Shown: positions 38,888 to 47,749 of the stretch, one piece after another
Position numbering within the stretch: the stretch's first letter is position 1
Layout of the letters: each line of letters begins with the position of its first letter
Assembly (NCBI GenBank): GCA_020633435.1
Contig: JACKDP010000001.1
Coordinates: 434,001-498,000 of the forward strand
DNA: 64,000 nucleotides
Direction of reading: 5' to 3'
Source of the DNA: Myxococcales bacterium
GTDB taxonomy: Bacteria > Myxococcota_A > Bradymonadia > UBA7976 > UBA1532
Translations under genes and position numbers: made by a program
The notes under the pieces: generated by a model
The model's input: only the letters and a program-made list of their open reading frames with translations
What the model was told of the DNA's origin: nothing
Database searches by the model: none

Positions 38888-39364
38888 ATGGATGGACGCC
38901 TGCGGCCCGTGCCCGTGCCCTGGCAGCTCTCGCCGTCGATGGGGGGCCTGACGCTGACGGCCGGCGAGGAGCAGGAGACGGTGGTGACGGCCCTCGCCCG
39001 CTGCCTGCCCGATGACCACCTGGCCGAGATCCGGGTGGAGTTCGAGGGGAGCGGCTGGGCGCTCGTGGCGCCGCACGACGGCCGCGACCCGCTGCCGGCG
39101 GACCGCTACGACTGGTCGGGGGTGCCCGGGGCGCAGCAGCCCGGCGAGGCGCCGGCCGACTGGTTCGCCCGCCAGGACGCGCTGGCAGCCGGGGGCACCC
39201 ACCCCCTGCCCGGGCTGTACGAGGTGGAGGCGTCGGCGTGGGTGCGGGCGGTGGGGGCGCGGGGGCTGCGGCACTTCGTCTTCGCCGGGCACGACCGGCG
39301 CGTCGACGTCATCGCCCGGGGGCTCACCTGGCGCTCCCTCGGGCCGCCGCGCGGCGGGGCCTGA
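38888..39364 (+). CDS. Putative immunity protein for the Rhs toxin
   Basis: A 158-residue acidic protein without signal peptide or membrane helix, starting 12 bases after the toxin gene with AGGAGGT at good spacing. Its position directly after a toxin C-terminus, small size, and lack of any housekeeping match are the usual hallmarks of an immunity gene. Visible segments are ALARCLPDDHLAEIRVEFEG, DPLPADRYDWSGVPG and RHFVFAGHDRRVDVIARGL. No family recognised; the immunity role is inference from context. Confidence 0.65.
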   Translation: MDGRLRPVPVPWQLSPSMGGLTLTAGEEQETVVTALARCLPDDHLAEIRVEFEGSGWALVAPHDGRDPLPADRYDWSGVPGAQQPGEAPADWFARQDALAAGGTHPLPGLYEVEASAWVRAVGARGLRHFVFAGHDRRVDVIARGLTWRSLGPPRGGA

Positions 39365-39367
39365 CGC

Positions 39368-40132
39368 TCAGCCGGCCCAGCCCAGGAAGACGTGCTCGAC
39401 GCCGAGCAGCCGCAGGATGACGACGGCCTGCACCACCCGGTCCCAGGGGGCGTCGGGGGTGCCTTGCACGACGGCCCCGGGGCAGATGGTCGTGGTCGGC
39501 CAGGGCCGCAGGGCCGCCAGGGCGTCGGCGGCCGGGGCGCCGCGGTCGCTCACCCCCGAGAAGAAGACCGTCCCGTTGCAGTCGCCCGTCCGCGCGGGGT
39601 GCCAGACCGCCGAGGCGCCGGCGGGCGTCACCGTCAGGTGCACCGTCTGGCAGGCCTCGCCGGGGCGATCGGCCAGCAGGGCCGCGAGGCCCTCGCCGCC
39701 CTCCGGGGGTGGGGCCGCGCACATCTTCGGGATGGCCAGCGCGACGCCCTGGACGCCGGCGCCCGTGCGCACGGCCGCCACGAGGTGCGGGACCGCGGCC
39801 TGGCCCGCGGTGTAGAGCACCTGGGCCACCCGCCGGAACGGCGTCGCCGGGCCAGCCTCGACGGCGAGCGCCAGGTCCAGCCGGGCGTCGGCGTCCTGGG
39901 CGGCCAGCCAGGCGTCGAGCCCCGCCCCGAGCCCGGGGACTCGCAGGGCGGCGTCCGTCGGCCAGGGGCCCTCCACCGGCTGCGCGAGCCCGCGCAGCGT
40001 CCACCCGGCCTCGCCCACCACGACGCGGGCGTCGACGCGCACGTCCTCGCCGAAGCCGGTCGCCGGCAGCGGGCCCTGCGCCGGCGGCTCGCAGGCCAGC
40101 AGGCACCCCGCCAGCAGCAGCGCCGCCCTCAC
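39368..40132 (-). CDS. Lipoprotein with ExbD/TolR-like C-terminal segment
   Basis: A 254-residue lipoprotein beginning at GTG 40132 with lipobox LLLAGCLLAC. The mature part includes LDLALAVEAGPATPFRRVAQ and a C-terminal region (PAADALAALRPWPTTTICPG, then PWDRVVQAVVILRLLGVEHV) that recalls the periplasmic domain of ExbD/TolR proteins. The resemblance is by eye. The start overlaps the stop of the upstream lipoprotein gene (GTGA), so the two are coupled. Confidence 0.75.
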   Translation of the reverse strand: MRAALLLAGCLLACEPPAQGPLPATGFGEDVRVDARVVVGEAGWTLRGLAQPVEGPWPTDAALRVPGLGAGLDAWLAAQDADARLDLALAVEAGPATPFRRVAQVLYTAGQAAVPHLVAAVRTGAGVQGVALAIPKMCAAPPPEGGEGLAALLADRPGEACQTVHLTVTPAGASAVWHPARTGDCNGTVFFSGVSDRGAPAADALAALRPWPTTTICPGAVVQGTPDAPWDRVVQAVVILRLLGVEHVFLGWAG

Positions 40133-40698
40133 TCGTAGGGCCCGCCCGCCACCGCGCAGGCGCGGGTGCCCTCGACGGCGGTGATGAACCACGAGTTGGC
40201 GCCGTGGTTGTGGACGTGGAACGCCAGCGGCGTGCCCGCGGGGGCGTCCGCCGGCAGCGCGACGGCGATGGCCTCCACGCGGGTGGCCGAGGGGATGGGC
40301 ACCGTCGCCTCCCACAGCGTCGCGCCGCCGAGGGCCAGGGCGACGTGGGCCTCGGCGGGGGCCTCGGCCACGAGGTCGAACCAGGCGATGGTCGCGGTGA
40401 GGGTGTCCCCCGCGCGCAGCGCGACGGGCAGCGGCTGCACCAGCGTGGCGTAGCCGCACTCGCCGGTGTCGACCTCCAGGCTCTCGCCCTCGGTGGTGAG
40501 GGCCCAGGCCGGGCAGGCGGGGTCCGTCGGGCGGTGGTCGGCGAAGGGATCGTCGGCGGCGTCGGCGAGCTGCCAGGCCCCCGCGGCCGCGAGGGCCACC
40601 GGGTCGCAGTCGCCGCCGCCGTCGCGCCGGGGCTCGCCGCAAGCGGCCAGGGAGAGAGCCAGAAACCCCAGCAAGATCAGGGGTCTGGCTACTCCCAC
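40129..40698 (-). CDS. Lipoprotein of unknown function
   Basis: A 189-residue lipoprotein; GTG 40698 lies inside the end of the monooxygenase-like gene (10-base overlap) and begins VGVARPLILLGFLALSLAAC with a lipobox. The mature part is a likely beta-sandwich (CGYATLVQPLPVALRAGDTL, FHVHNHGANSWFITAVEG). No family recognised. Middle gene of a three-gene coupled set of lipoproteins. Confidence 0.75.
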   Translation of the reverse strand: MGVARPLILLGFLALSLAACGEPRRDGGGDCDPVALAAAGAWQLADAADDPFADHRPTDPACPAWALTTEGESLEVDTGECGYATLVQPLPVALRAGDTLTATIAWFDLVAEAPAEAHVALALGGATLWEATVPIPSATRVEAIAVALPADAPAGTPLAFHVHNHGANSWFITAVEGTRACAVAGGPYE

Positions 40699-42341
40699 TT
40701 GTAGAGCAGCGTCATCGCCATCAGGCACATCTCGTCCAGCGTCTCCTCGCCCAGCGCCACGTCGTGCGGGGCGTCGAGGCCCTGCTGGCGGAGGGCCTCC
40801 CGGACGAAGGGGTTGTCCATGGAGTTGTCGTAGGTGCAGCGGAACTCGAAGACGTCGCCGGCCTTCACGAAGGGCAGGCCCTCGATGGGCGCGTCGTAGG
40901 CGTAGAAGCGCTGCCAGGCGAAGTCCCAGTCGGGCGTCTGCAGCAGGCACTCCTCGGCGGGCTGGTCGGCGATGGCGCCGTACTGGGCCGGGAGGGGCGG
41001 CGGCACGCGGCAGCCGCCGTAGACGTCCTCCACGCCGGCCTGCACCTGGGCGACCAGGCACTCGCCGCACTGGCCGCTCAGGGCCTCGACGGCGGCGGCG
41101 CACTCCTGCTGGGCGCAGGCCACCGACGCGGGCCCGGCCTGGCCGGGGCACTTCTCGTCCATGCAGCTCTGCAGCGCGTCCAGCTCGGCCGTCTCGCAGG
41201 GCGGCGTCAGCTCGGGCCGCCGCACCTCGATGCGCATGTCGGTGCCGACGTAGTGCATGTGGCTCGCGACGCTGTGGATGAACATGCCGGGGAACCGGCG
41301 GCCGTCGAGCTCGCTGGGCACGGTGAAGCGCATCGTCTCGACGTGGCCGCGGGCGCCGGCGGGCACGTTGAAGGCCGGCGGCCCCACGTCGGTGGGGTCG
41401 GGCTGCAGGCCGTCGCCGTTGTCATCCGCGCGGTTGAAGTTGCCGATGAGCGCCGGCAGCGCCAGGAACTCGGGCGTGCCGTCCGTGAGGCGGAGCTGGA
41501 CCGTCGTCGCGTCCTCCTCCGCCGTCATGCCCGTCGGGTGGTAGTGGATCTGCATCACGAACTTCGCGCCGGCGGGCACGGGCATGCCGGCGTTGGCCGG
41601 GAACTCCATGGGGATGCCGCCCGGGGCCCACGCGGCCACGAGCTGGGCGTCCACCGCGGGCCCGCCGAAGCAGTCATAGCCGCCGTCCTCGTCCGTCATC
41701 CCGGCCAGCTCGTCGGTCTCGTCGGTCACGAAGAGCAGCGCGTGGTGCACCACCAGCGGGTTGCCCGCCAGGAAGTGCGCGCCGTTGACGTGGACCTCGT
41801 CGGTGAAGCCGGGGTCGAGGACGAAGCAGCGGAACTGGTCGCGCACGCCCTCGGTCACGAAGGGCACGGTGGGCGTCATCGTGAGCGTGGGGTTCGTCAG
41901 GCCGTCCAGCGTGCGCTCGGGCAGGGGCGCCGCCGTGGCCGCGTCCCCCTCGGGGGTGCCGGCCGCCTGCCAGGCGCGCAGCAGATCGAGCTGCTCGGGC
42001 TTCAGCCGCAGGTCGTCCTTGAACGGGCGGGGCTGGCACTCCTCGGTGTCCTGGGCGCCCCAGGGGGGCATGCGGCCGCTCTCCACCGTCGCGACGATGA
42101 GCGGCGCGAGGCCCCTGGCCTGGCCGTAGTCGTCGAGGGCGAAGGGCGCGATGCCGCCGGCGTGGTGGCAGCCCGCGCACTTCTCGGCCAGCAGGGGCGC
42201 CACGTCGGCGTGCCACGTCGGCCCGGCCTCACCGGCGCCGCCAGCGCCGCCAGCCCCACCCCCCGCACCGCCGTCGCTGCCACCGGCGTCACAGCCCACC
42301 ACGGCCAGCGCCATGCCGGCGCCCACGATCCATCGCTTCAT
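40689..42341 (-). CDS. Copper type II monooxygenase-like lipoprotein with a c-haem motif
   Basis: A 550-residue lipoprotein (lipobox ALAVVGC). After a Gly-rich linker, a CAGCHHAGG motif and MPPWGAQ form a short cytochrome c-like domain (about residues 43-130). The rest matches copper type II ascorbate-dependent monooxygenase-like folds: the HH pair in NPLVVHHALLFVTDE, the HxH in FVMQIHYHPTGM, and MFIHSVASHMHYVGTDMRIE. Such enzymes hydroxylate C-H bonds in animals; substrates in bacteria are largely unknown. A 95-residue Cys-rich insertion (CMDEKCPGQAG...CGEC) is notable. The haem could feed electrons to copper; that is inference. Confidence 0.85.
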   Translation of the reverse strand: MKRWIVGAGMALAVVGCDAGGSDGGAGGGAGGAGGAGEAGPTWHADVAPLLAEKCAGCHHAGGIAPFALDDYGQARGLAPLIVATVESGRMPPWGAQDTEECQPRPFKDDLRLKPEQLDLLRAWQAAGTPEGDAATAAPLPERTLDGLTNPTLTMTPTVPFVTEGVRDQFRCFVLDPGFTDEVHVNGAHFLAGNPLVVHHALLFVTDETDELAGMTDEDGGYDCFGGPAVDAQLVAAWAPGGIPMEFPANAGMPVPAGAKFVMQIHYHPTGMTAEEDATTVQLRLTDGTPEFLALPALIGNFNRADDNGDGLQPDPTDVGPPAFNVPAGARGHVETMRFTVPSELDGRRFPGMFIHSVASHMHYVGTDMRIEVRRPELTPPCETAELDALQSCMDEKCPGQAGPASVACAQQECAAAVEALSGQCGECLVAQVQAGVEDVYGGCRVPPPLPAQYGAIADQPAEECLLQTPDWDFAWQRFYAYDAPIEGLPFVKAGDVFEFRCTYDNSMDNPFVREALRQQGLDAPHDVALGEETLDEMCLMAMTLLYKWE

Positions 42342-42455
42342 CGTCCACTCCCCCCACGGTCTGACTGCGGTGGGGGACTATCACACCCCGGGGCGAGCCA
42401 GGGCAACCGCCAAGGTCACTGCGCGTGGCCGGGCCTTGCTGGTACGCTGCCCCGC

Positions 42456-45400
42456 ATGCGCGCTGCCTTCCTCGCCCTGCTCTTCGCACTGCCCGCCGCC
42501 GCCCAGGACACGCGGCCACGGGTGGTCTTTGTCTTCGACACATCGGGCTCCATGGGGGTCGATCTGCGGACGGGCAACCCCACCGGCGGCGATGGCTCCC
42601 GGGAGTACCCCGGCGATGGCAACACCAGCCGTCTTTTCGTCGCCAAGAACGCGGTGTCGGCCCTGGTCGAGACGACCTCCGAGGTGGAGTTCGCGCTGAT
42701 GCGCTACCCGCAGCTCGAGGGACCGGGCATCAACCGCGGCGCCCTCGACGGCCGCCAGCTCAACACCTACGCCGGCCTCGCGGACCAGCCGCTCAACTAC
42801 GCCGGCGAGTGCACCGGCCGCCTGCGCGACGCCGACGCCGATCACGCCGCCAGCCTCATCGTGCCGTTCGCCCAGGACAACGAGGGCGCCGTCCTCCAGT
42901 GGATGGATCACGCCGAAAACTATCCGAGAAACAAGGAGTTGCGCGCGGATGGCCCCACCCCCGTGGTGGAGACGCTGCGGCTCGCGGCCGAGTACCTGGG
43001 CAACATCATCGCCGCCGATCCGCGGGCGGACTGCCGCCCCTACGCCGTCGTCCTGCTCACGGACGGGGGCGAGTCGTGCGTGGCGCCGGGCGAGCGGGAG
43101 GACGCGCTGATGGCCCAGGCCGCGGCGCTGCAGGCCCTCGGGGTGCGGACGTACGTCGTCGCCTTCTCGGTGGGCCAGGCCGACGTGGGGCTCCTGGGGG
43201 TGCTGGCGCGGGCGGGCGGGACGGCCGTCGACGAGCGCGGTCGCCCGGACCTGGTGCGGGGCCTGCCCTACCAGGCCGACGATCTGCAGGGGCTGCGCCT
43301 GGCCTTCAACCGCATCCTGCAGGACGCCCTCCCCGTGGAGGCGTGCAACGGGGTGGACGATGACTGCGATGGCCGCGCCGACGAGGGCGTGCTGAACGCC
43401 TGTGGAGGCTGCGGGCCGGCGCCAGAGGAGGCCTGCGACGGGGCCGACCAGGACTGCGACGGCCGCGTGGACGAGGGGGCGCTCAACGCCTGCGGGCGCT
43501 GCGGGCCGGTGCCCGCCGAGATCTGCAACGGCGCCGACGACGACTGCGACGGCGCGGTGGACGAGGAGGTCGCCAACGCCTGCGGCGGCTGCGCCGGCGT
43601 GCAGCCGGAGGTGTGCAACAACCTCGACGACGACTGCGACGGCCGCGTCGACAACGTGCCCGGCGAGGACGCCCCCCTCACCCGCCCCTGCGGCCGCGAG
43701 CTCGGGGCCTGCCGGCCCGGGGTGGAGCGCTGCCTGGCGGGCGTCTGGCAGGCCTGCGACGGCGTCGCCCCGGCGGACGAGGCGTGCAACGGCGTCGACG
43801 ACGACTGCGACGGGGCCACCGACGAGGTGGAGCAACCCTGCGGACCGGCTCGGGAGATCGGCGACGTGGGCGAGTGCCGGGTGGGCCGGCGTCGGTGCGA
43901 TCCGGCGGCCTGCGCCGATCCCGAGGCCTGCGCGCTCGACGGCTGGCTGGCCGCGTGCGAGGAGGCCGTGGGCCCCGCCGAGGAGATCTGCGACGGCCGG
44001 GACAACGACTGCGATGGCAGCGCCGACGAGGGCCTGTTCAACGCCTGCGGGCGCTGCGGGCCCACGCCCCCCGAGTCGTGCAATGGCGTGGACGACAACT
44101 GCGACGGCCGCATCGACGAGGACGCCCGCTGCCCGGGCGGCTACCTGTGCTTCGCCGGCGAGTGCGTGCAGCGCTGCGACCAGAGCGGCGAGTGCAGCGG
44201 CGACTTCGCGTGCCGGACGGTCTACCCGGGGGCCGACTACTGCCACCCGAACCCCTGCGCCGGGATCGACTGCGGGCCGGGCCAGCGCTGCGACGCGGAG
44301 GCGCGCCGGTGCGTGGATCCCTGCGCGGACGTGGCCTGCGCGGACGGCGAGGGCTGCGATCTGGGCGTGTGCGTCCCGGCGACGTGCCGCCACACGGGCT
44401 GCCCGGCGGGTCAGCGGTGCGTGGGGGACGCCTGCGAGGCGGATCCGTGCGCGGACGTGGCCTGCGGCGACGACGCGTTCTGCCGGGACGGCGCGTGCGT
44501 GGACGCCTGCCGGCGCCTGGCCTGCGGCGAGGACCTCCGCTGCGTGGACGGGGCCTGCGTGGCGGACGCCTGCGGGGGCCGCTGCCTGCAGGGGGAGCGG
44601 TGCGACCCGGCCGACGGCCTGTGCGCGCGGGATCCGTGCTTCGGCCAGCCCTGCCCCGTGGGCATGGCGTGCGAGGAGGGCGCCTGCCGGGCCGACGCGG
44701 CCTGCGTGGGCATCCAGTGCCCCGCGGGCACGCGCTGCCGGGCCGGGACGTGCACCGACGAGACGCCGGGCGTGCTGCCCGGGCTGCAGCGGCCAGCGGC
44801 GCCGGACGCGGGCGTCGTCCCTGACGCGGCGGCCGCGCCCGACGCGACCCCGATGGTCGACGCCGCCCCTGCGCCCGACGCTGGCGCGCCTCCGGCCACG
44901 GGCGGCGGGGATGACGGCGGCTGCCAGGCCAGCCCGGGGGGCGGCGGCGCGGGCCTCGCCCTGCTGCTGCTCGCGCTCGTCGGTCGCCGGCGCCGGGGCC
45001 TGCTGCTCGCCCTGGGCCTCCTCGGCTGCGACGACGGCGGGGGCCTGAAGCTGGAGCAGCGCCTGGACGCCGCCCCCCTCCCCGACCTGGCCGTCTACGA
45101 CGCCAGCGCCGTCGACGCCCGCGTCGGGTGCAGCCCGAGCCCCGAGATCTGCAACGCCATCGATGACGACTGCGATGGCCTCGTCGACGCGGATGATCCC
45201 GATCTGCAAAGGATTTTGCTGGACGACCCCGAGAACTGCGGCGCTTGTGACCGCGTCTGCCAGGCCCCCCGCGCCACGCTGGCCTGCCTCGCCGGGGACT
45301 GCGTGATCATCGGCTGTGCGCAGGGCTTCGGCGACTACAACGGCGAGCTGGCCGACGGCTGCGAGTCCGACTGCGTCATCACGGCGGGCGGCAACGAGAT

Positions 45401-46811
45401 CTGCGACGAGCAGGACAACGACTGCGATGGCGTGGTGGACGAGGGCTTCGACCTGGCCACCGACCCCGACCACTGCGGCCGCTGCGCCGACGCCTGCCCC
45501 CGGCCCGCCAACGCCGACACGGCCTGCGTCGACGGCGACTGCGTGATCACGTGCCGCCCGGGCTACACCGATCTGGACCCGGCGGTCGACGGCTGCGAGT
45601 ACGCCTGCCAGGACCGCGGCAACGCCCAGATCCCCGAGTACTGCAACGGCCTGGACGACGACTGCGACGGCCGCGTCGACGAGGCCCCGGATCTGCGGCC
45701 CCCCGACGACACCTGCGGGGAGCTGGGCCTGTGCGCGCGTGGCTGCGACGACGACGGCGGCTGCGGCGACGACGAGGCCTGCCGGGACGGCATCTGCGGC
45801 CCGGCCGACGTCCCGGCGCTGGCCTGCGCCGCCGACGCCGACTGCCAGGCCCAGCACCCGGGCCTGGCCTGCCTCGCGGGGGCCTGCGCGCCCCGCCTCC
45901 ACGGGCCGCAGTGCGACGGCGCCAGCGGCTGGCGGTGCGCGCGGCCGGCGGGCTGGCGGTTCGGCGACGAGGCCGGCGCCTGCGATGGGCAGGACAACGA
46001 CTGCGATGGCCGCGTGGACGAGGACTTCGTCGGCGAGCTCTTCGCGGCCGATCGCGAGACGCCGCGGGCGTGCTTCGTGGGCCTGGGCGTCTGCCAGCGG
46101 GAGGGCGTCGCGCTCTGCGCCGCCGACGGCGACGGCGTCACCTGCAGCGTCGAGCCCGGCCTGCCCAACGGCCCGGACGACGACTGCGACGGCGACGACG
46201 ACGACTGCGATGGCCGCGTGGACGAGGCCTTCGCCGACGCCTGGATCGCGGTGCGGGGCGTGCAGATCCACGCCTACGAGGCCAGCCGGCCCGGGGCGAC
46301 GGCGCGCCTGCCGGGCCGGGATGTGCGCGAGGACGACGGCGTCATCACCTGGATCACCGGGCGGGCGTGCAGCCGGCCGGGCGTGCTGCCCTGGGCCGAC
46401 GTGAGCGCCGCCGAGGCCGAGGAGGCCTGCGCGCTGGCGGGGGCCCGGCTGTGCACGGGCGAGGAGTGGGCGCTGGCCTGCGGGGGCCCGGCGGGCGATC
46501 CGTTCCCCTACGGCGCCGCCTTCGACGAGGACGCCTGCAACGGCGGGGGCCACGACGCCGAGCCGGGCCGCCCCGGCGACCAGGACGCCGTCCTCGCCTG
46601 CGGATCGCTGGCCACCTGCGCCCGCGCCGGCGTGTTCGACCTGTCCGGCAACCTGAAAGAGTGGACGAGCGACACCCGCGACCGCCTGCGCGTCGTCCGG
46701 GGCGGCAGCTACGAGACGAACGTGGCGGCCGGGCTGGCCTGCGCGCAGGAGAACGATCTCAAGGACCCCACGCTGCGGCACCCGGGCATCGGGTTTCGCT
46801 GCTGCCGCTGA
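42456..46811 (+). CDS. Giant exported VWA / MopE-repeat / FGE-like protein with internal MYXO-CTERM-like segment
   Basis: 1451 residues. A signal peptide (MRAAFLALLFALPAAAQ) precedes a von Willebrand A domain (VVFVFDTSGSMGVD with DxSxS, LLTDGGESC). MopE-type repeats (CNGVDDDCDGRADEG and others) follow from about residue 293, then Cys-rich modules (CADVACGDDAFCRDGACVDA). At about 820-850 an Asp/Ala/Pro linker runs into GCQASP, a Leu-rich helix and GRRRR, which looks like a MYXO-CTERM end. The frame continues at once into LLLALGLLGC, a lipobox, more MopE repeats and a C-terminal FGE-sulfatase-like domain (ARLCTGEEWALACGG, VFDLSGNLKEW, GIGFRCC). No stop, in-frame ATG/GTG/TTG or ribosome site lies at the junction. 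Either a gene fusion or two genes joined by an artefact. Confidence 0.85.
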   Translation: MRAAFLALLFALPAAAQDTRPRVVFVFDTSGSMGVDLRTGNPTGGDGSREYPGDGNTSRLFVAKNAVSALVETTSEVEFALMRYPQLEGPGINRGALDGRQLNTYAGLADQPLNYAGECTGRLRDADADHAASLIVPFAQDNEGAVLQWMDHAENYPRNKELRADGPTPVVETLRLAAEYLGNIIAADPRADCRPYAVVLLTDGGESCVAPGEREDALMAQAAALQALGVRTYVVAFSVGQADVGLLGVLARAGGTAVDERGRPDLVRGLPYQADDLQGLRLAFNRILQDALPVEACNGVDDDCDGRADEGVLNACGGCGPAPEEACDGADQDCDGRVDEGALNACGRCGPVPAEICNGADDDCDGAVDEEVANACGGCAGVQPEVCNNLDDDCDGRVDNVPGEDAPLTRPCGRELGACRPGVERCLAGVWQACDGVAPADEACNGVDDDCDGATDEVEQPCGPAREIGDVGECRVGRRRCDPAACADPEACALDGWLAACEEAVGPAEEICDGRDNDCDGSADEGLFNACGRCGPTPPESCNGVDDNCDGRIDEDARCPGGYLCFAGECVQRCDQSGECSGDFACRTVYPGADYCHPNPCAGIDCGPGQRCDAEARRCVDPCADVACADGEGCDLGVCVPATCRHTGCPAGQRCVGDACEADPCADVACGDDAFCRDGACVDACRRLACGEDLRCVDGACVADACGGRCLQGERCDPADGLCARDPCFGQPCPVGMACEEGACRADAACVGIQCPAGTRCRAGTCTDETPGVLPGLQRPAAPDAGVVPDAAAAPDATPMVDAAPAPDAGAPPATGGGDDGGCQASPGGGGAGLALLLLALVGRRRRGLLLALGLLGCDDGGGLKLEQRLDAAPLPDLAVYDASAVDARVGCSPSPEICNAIDDDCDGLVDADDPDLQRILLDDPENCGACDRVCQAPRATLACLAGDCVIIGCAQGFGDYNGELADGCESDCVITAGGNEICDEQDNDCDGVVDEGFDLATDPDHCGRCADACPRPANADTACVDGDCVITCRPGYTDLDPAVDGCEYACQDRGNAQIPEYCNGLDDDCDGRVDEAPDLRPPDDTCGELGLCARGCDDDGGCGDDEACRDGICGPADVPALACAADADCQAQHPGLACLAGACAPRLHGPQCDGASGWRCARPAGWRFGDEAGACDGQDNDCDGRVDEDFVGELFAADRETPRACFVGLGVCQREGVALCAADGDGVTCSVEPGLPNGPDDDCDGDDDDCDGRVDEAFADAWIAVRGVQIHAYEASRPGATARLPGRDVREDDGVITWITGRACSRPGVLPWADVSAAEAEEACALAGARLCTGEEWALACGGPAGDPFPYGAAFDEDACNGGGHDAEPGRPGDQDAVLACGSLATCARAGVFDLSGNLKEWTSDTRDRLRVVRGGSYETNVAAGLACAQENDLKDPTLRHPGIGFRCCR

Positions 46812-46824
46812 CGGCGAGGACCCC

Positions 46825-47220
46825 ATGACCGAGGCGCTGATCACCCGCTACCTGGCCCTGCTGGCCGATCCGACCGCCACCGCCGACGCCCTCGGCGCGC
46901 TGCTGCACCCCGAGATGCGCCAGCGGGAGTGGCCCAACGCCCTGAACCCCCGGGGCCAGGAGAGCGACCGGGCCGACTGCCTGCGCCGCTTCGCCGCCGG
47001 GCAGGCCATGCTGCGGGTTCAGCACTACACCCTCACCTCGACGCTGGTGGACGGCGACCGCGCCGTCGTCGAGGCCGAGTGGCTGGGGACGATGGCCGTC
47101 GACGCGGGGCCCCTGCGGGCGGGGCAGACGCTCACCGCGGCGATCTGCATGGCGTTCGAGCTGCGCGACGGCCTCATCTGGCGGCAGCGCAACTACGACT
47201 GCTTCTCGCCATGGGCGTGA
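46825..47220 (+). CDS. SnoaL/NTF2-like protein
   Basis: A 131-residue cytoplasmic protein with the cone-shaped NTF2-like pattern: N-terminal helix (ITRYLALLADPTATADALGA), the LLHPEMRQREWPNAL loop, LRVQHYTLTSTLVDGDRAVV and the beta strand end LIWRQRNYDCFSPW. Family members include ketosteroid isomerases and polyketide cyclases; no catalytic assignment is possible. GAGGA precedes the ATG. It starts 13 bases after the giant VWA protein gene and overlaps the next gene by 10 bases. Confidence 0.85.
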   Translation: MTEALITRYLALLADPTATADALGALLHPEMRQREWPNALNPRGQESDRADCLRRFAAGQAMLRVQHYTLTSTLVDGDRAVVEAEWLGTMAVDAGPLRAGQTLTAAICMAFELRDGLIWRQRNYDCFSPWA

Positions 47221-47747
47221 GGCACGCGGCGCTCGCGGTCGCGCTGAGCGCGGCCGCCCACGCCCAGGAGACCGGCCTAAGCCCCCATGACCGCACCTGG
47301 GCGGCCGTCACCGGCACCTGCGCGGGCATCGCGACGGGCACGGCGGGGGCGCTGTGGTACTGGTACGACTACGACTGCGGCGAGGACCGCTGCTCGTCCT
47401 TCCGCTTCATCGGCGCCCTCCTCGCGGGCGTGGCGGCGTCGGTGCCCGGCATCGCGACGGGCGTCTATGTCTACGGCGAGGCGACGGGCCACGACGGCAG
47501 CCTCATGGTGACGACCTTCGGCGCCGTCGGGGGCCTCCTGGGCCTCGGGCTCGTGACCGGGATCTTCGCGCTGGGCGGGGCCGAAGGGGGCCTGCTCGGG
47601 CTGCTCTTCGGCCTGCCGCTCCCCGTCGCCGCGGCCACGGGGGCCTACGAGTTCAGCCTGGACGGTGGCGTGAGCGCGCCCAACGTGCTGCGCGGCCCGC
47701 CCCGCCGCGAGGCCTTCGCGGTCCCGCTGCTCAGCGGCACCTTCTGA
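47211..47747 (+). CDS. Exported or membrane protein of unknown function
   Basis: A 178-residue protein starting inside the end of the SnoaL-like gene. It has a signal peptide (ALAVALSAAAHAQ) and three or four Gly-rich hydrophobic segments (AVTGTCAGIATGTAGALWYW, FIGALLAGVAASVPGIATGV, GAVGGLLGLGLVTGIFALGG, LLGLLFGLPLPVAAATG). The pattern suggests a small outer- or inner-membrane protein. No family recognised. Confidence 0.7.
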   Translation: MGVRHAALAVALSAAAHAQETGLSPHDRTWAAVTGTCAGIATGTAGALWYWYDYDCGEDRCSSFRFIGALLAGVAASVPGIATGVYVYGEATGHDGSLMVTTFGAVGGLLGLGLVTGIFALGGAEGGLLGLLFGLPLPVAAATGAYEFSLDGGVSAPNVLRGPPRREAFAVPLLSGTF

Positions 47748-47749
47748 CG

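Noticed and set aside
33134..39292. 2052-residue minus-strand open frame
   Set aside because: Antisense to the VgrG-Rhs gene, which has unmistakable Rhs repeats. The frame is long only because GC-rich repeats lack stop codons.
42342..42455. Promoters in the divergent gap between the monooxygenase-like and VWA/MopE genes
   Set aside because: No -35/-10 pair at acceptable spacing stood out on either strand.
42381..46844. 1487-residue minus-strand open frame
   Set aside because: Antisense to the VWA/MopE gene. The mirrored repeats produce Val/Ala-rich nonsense.
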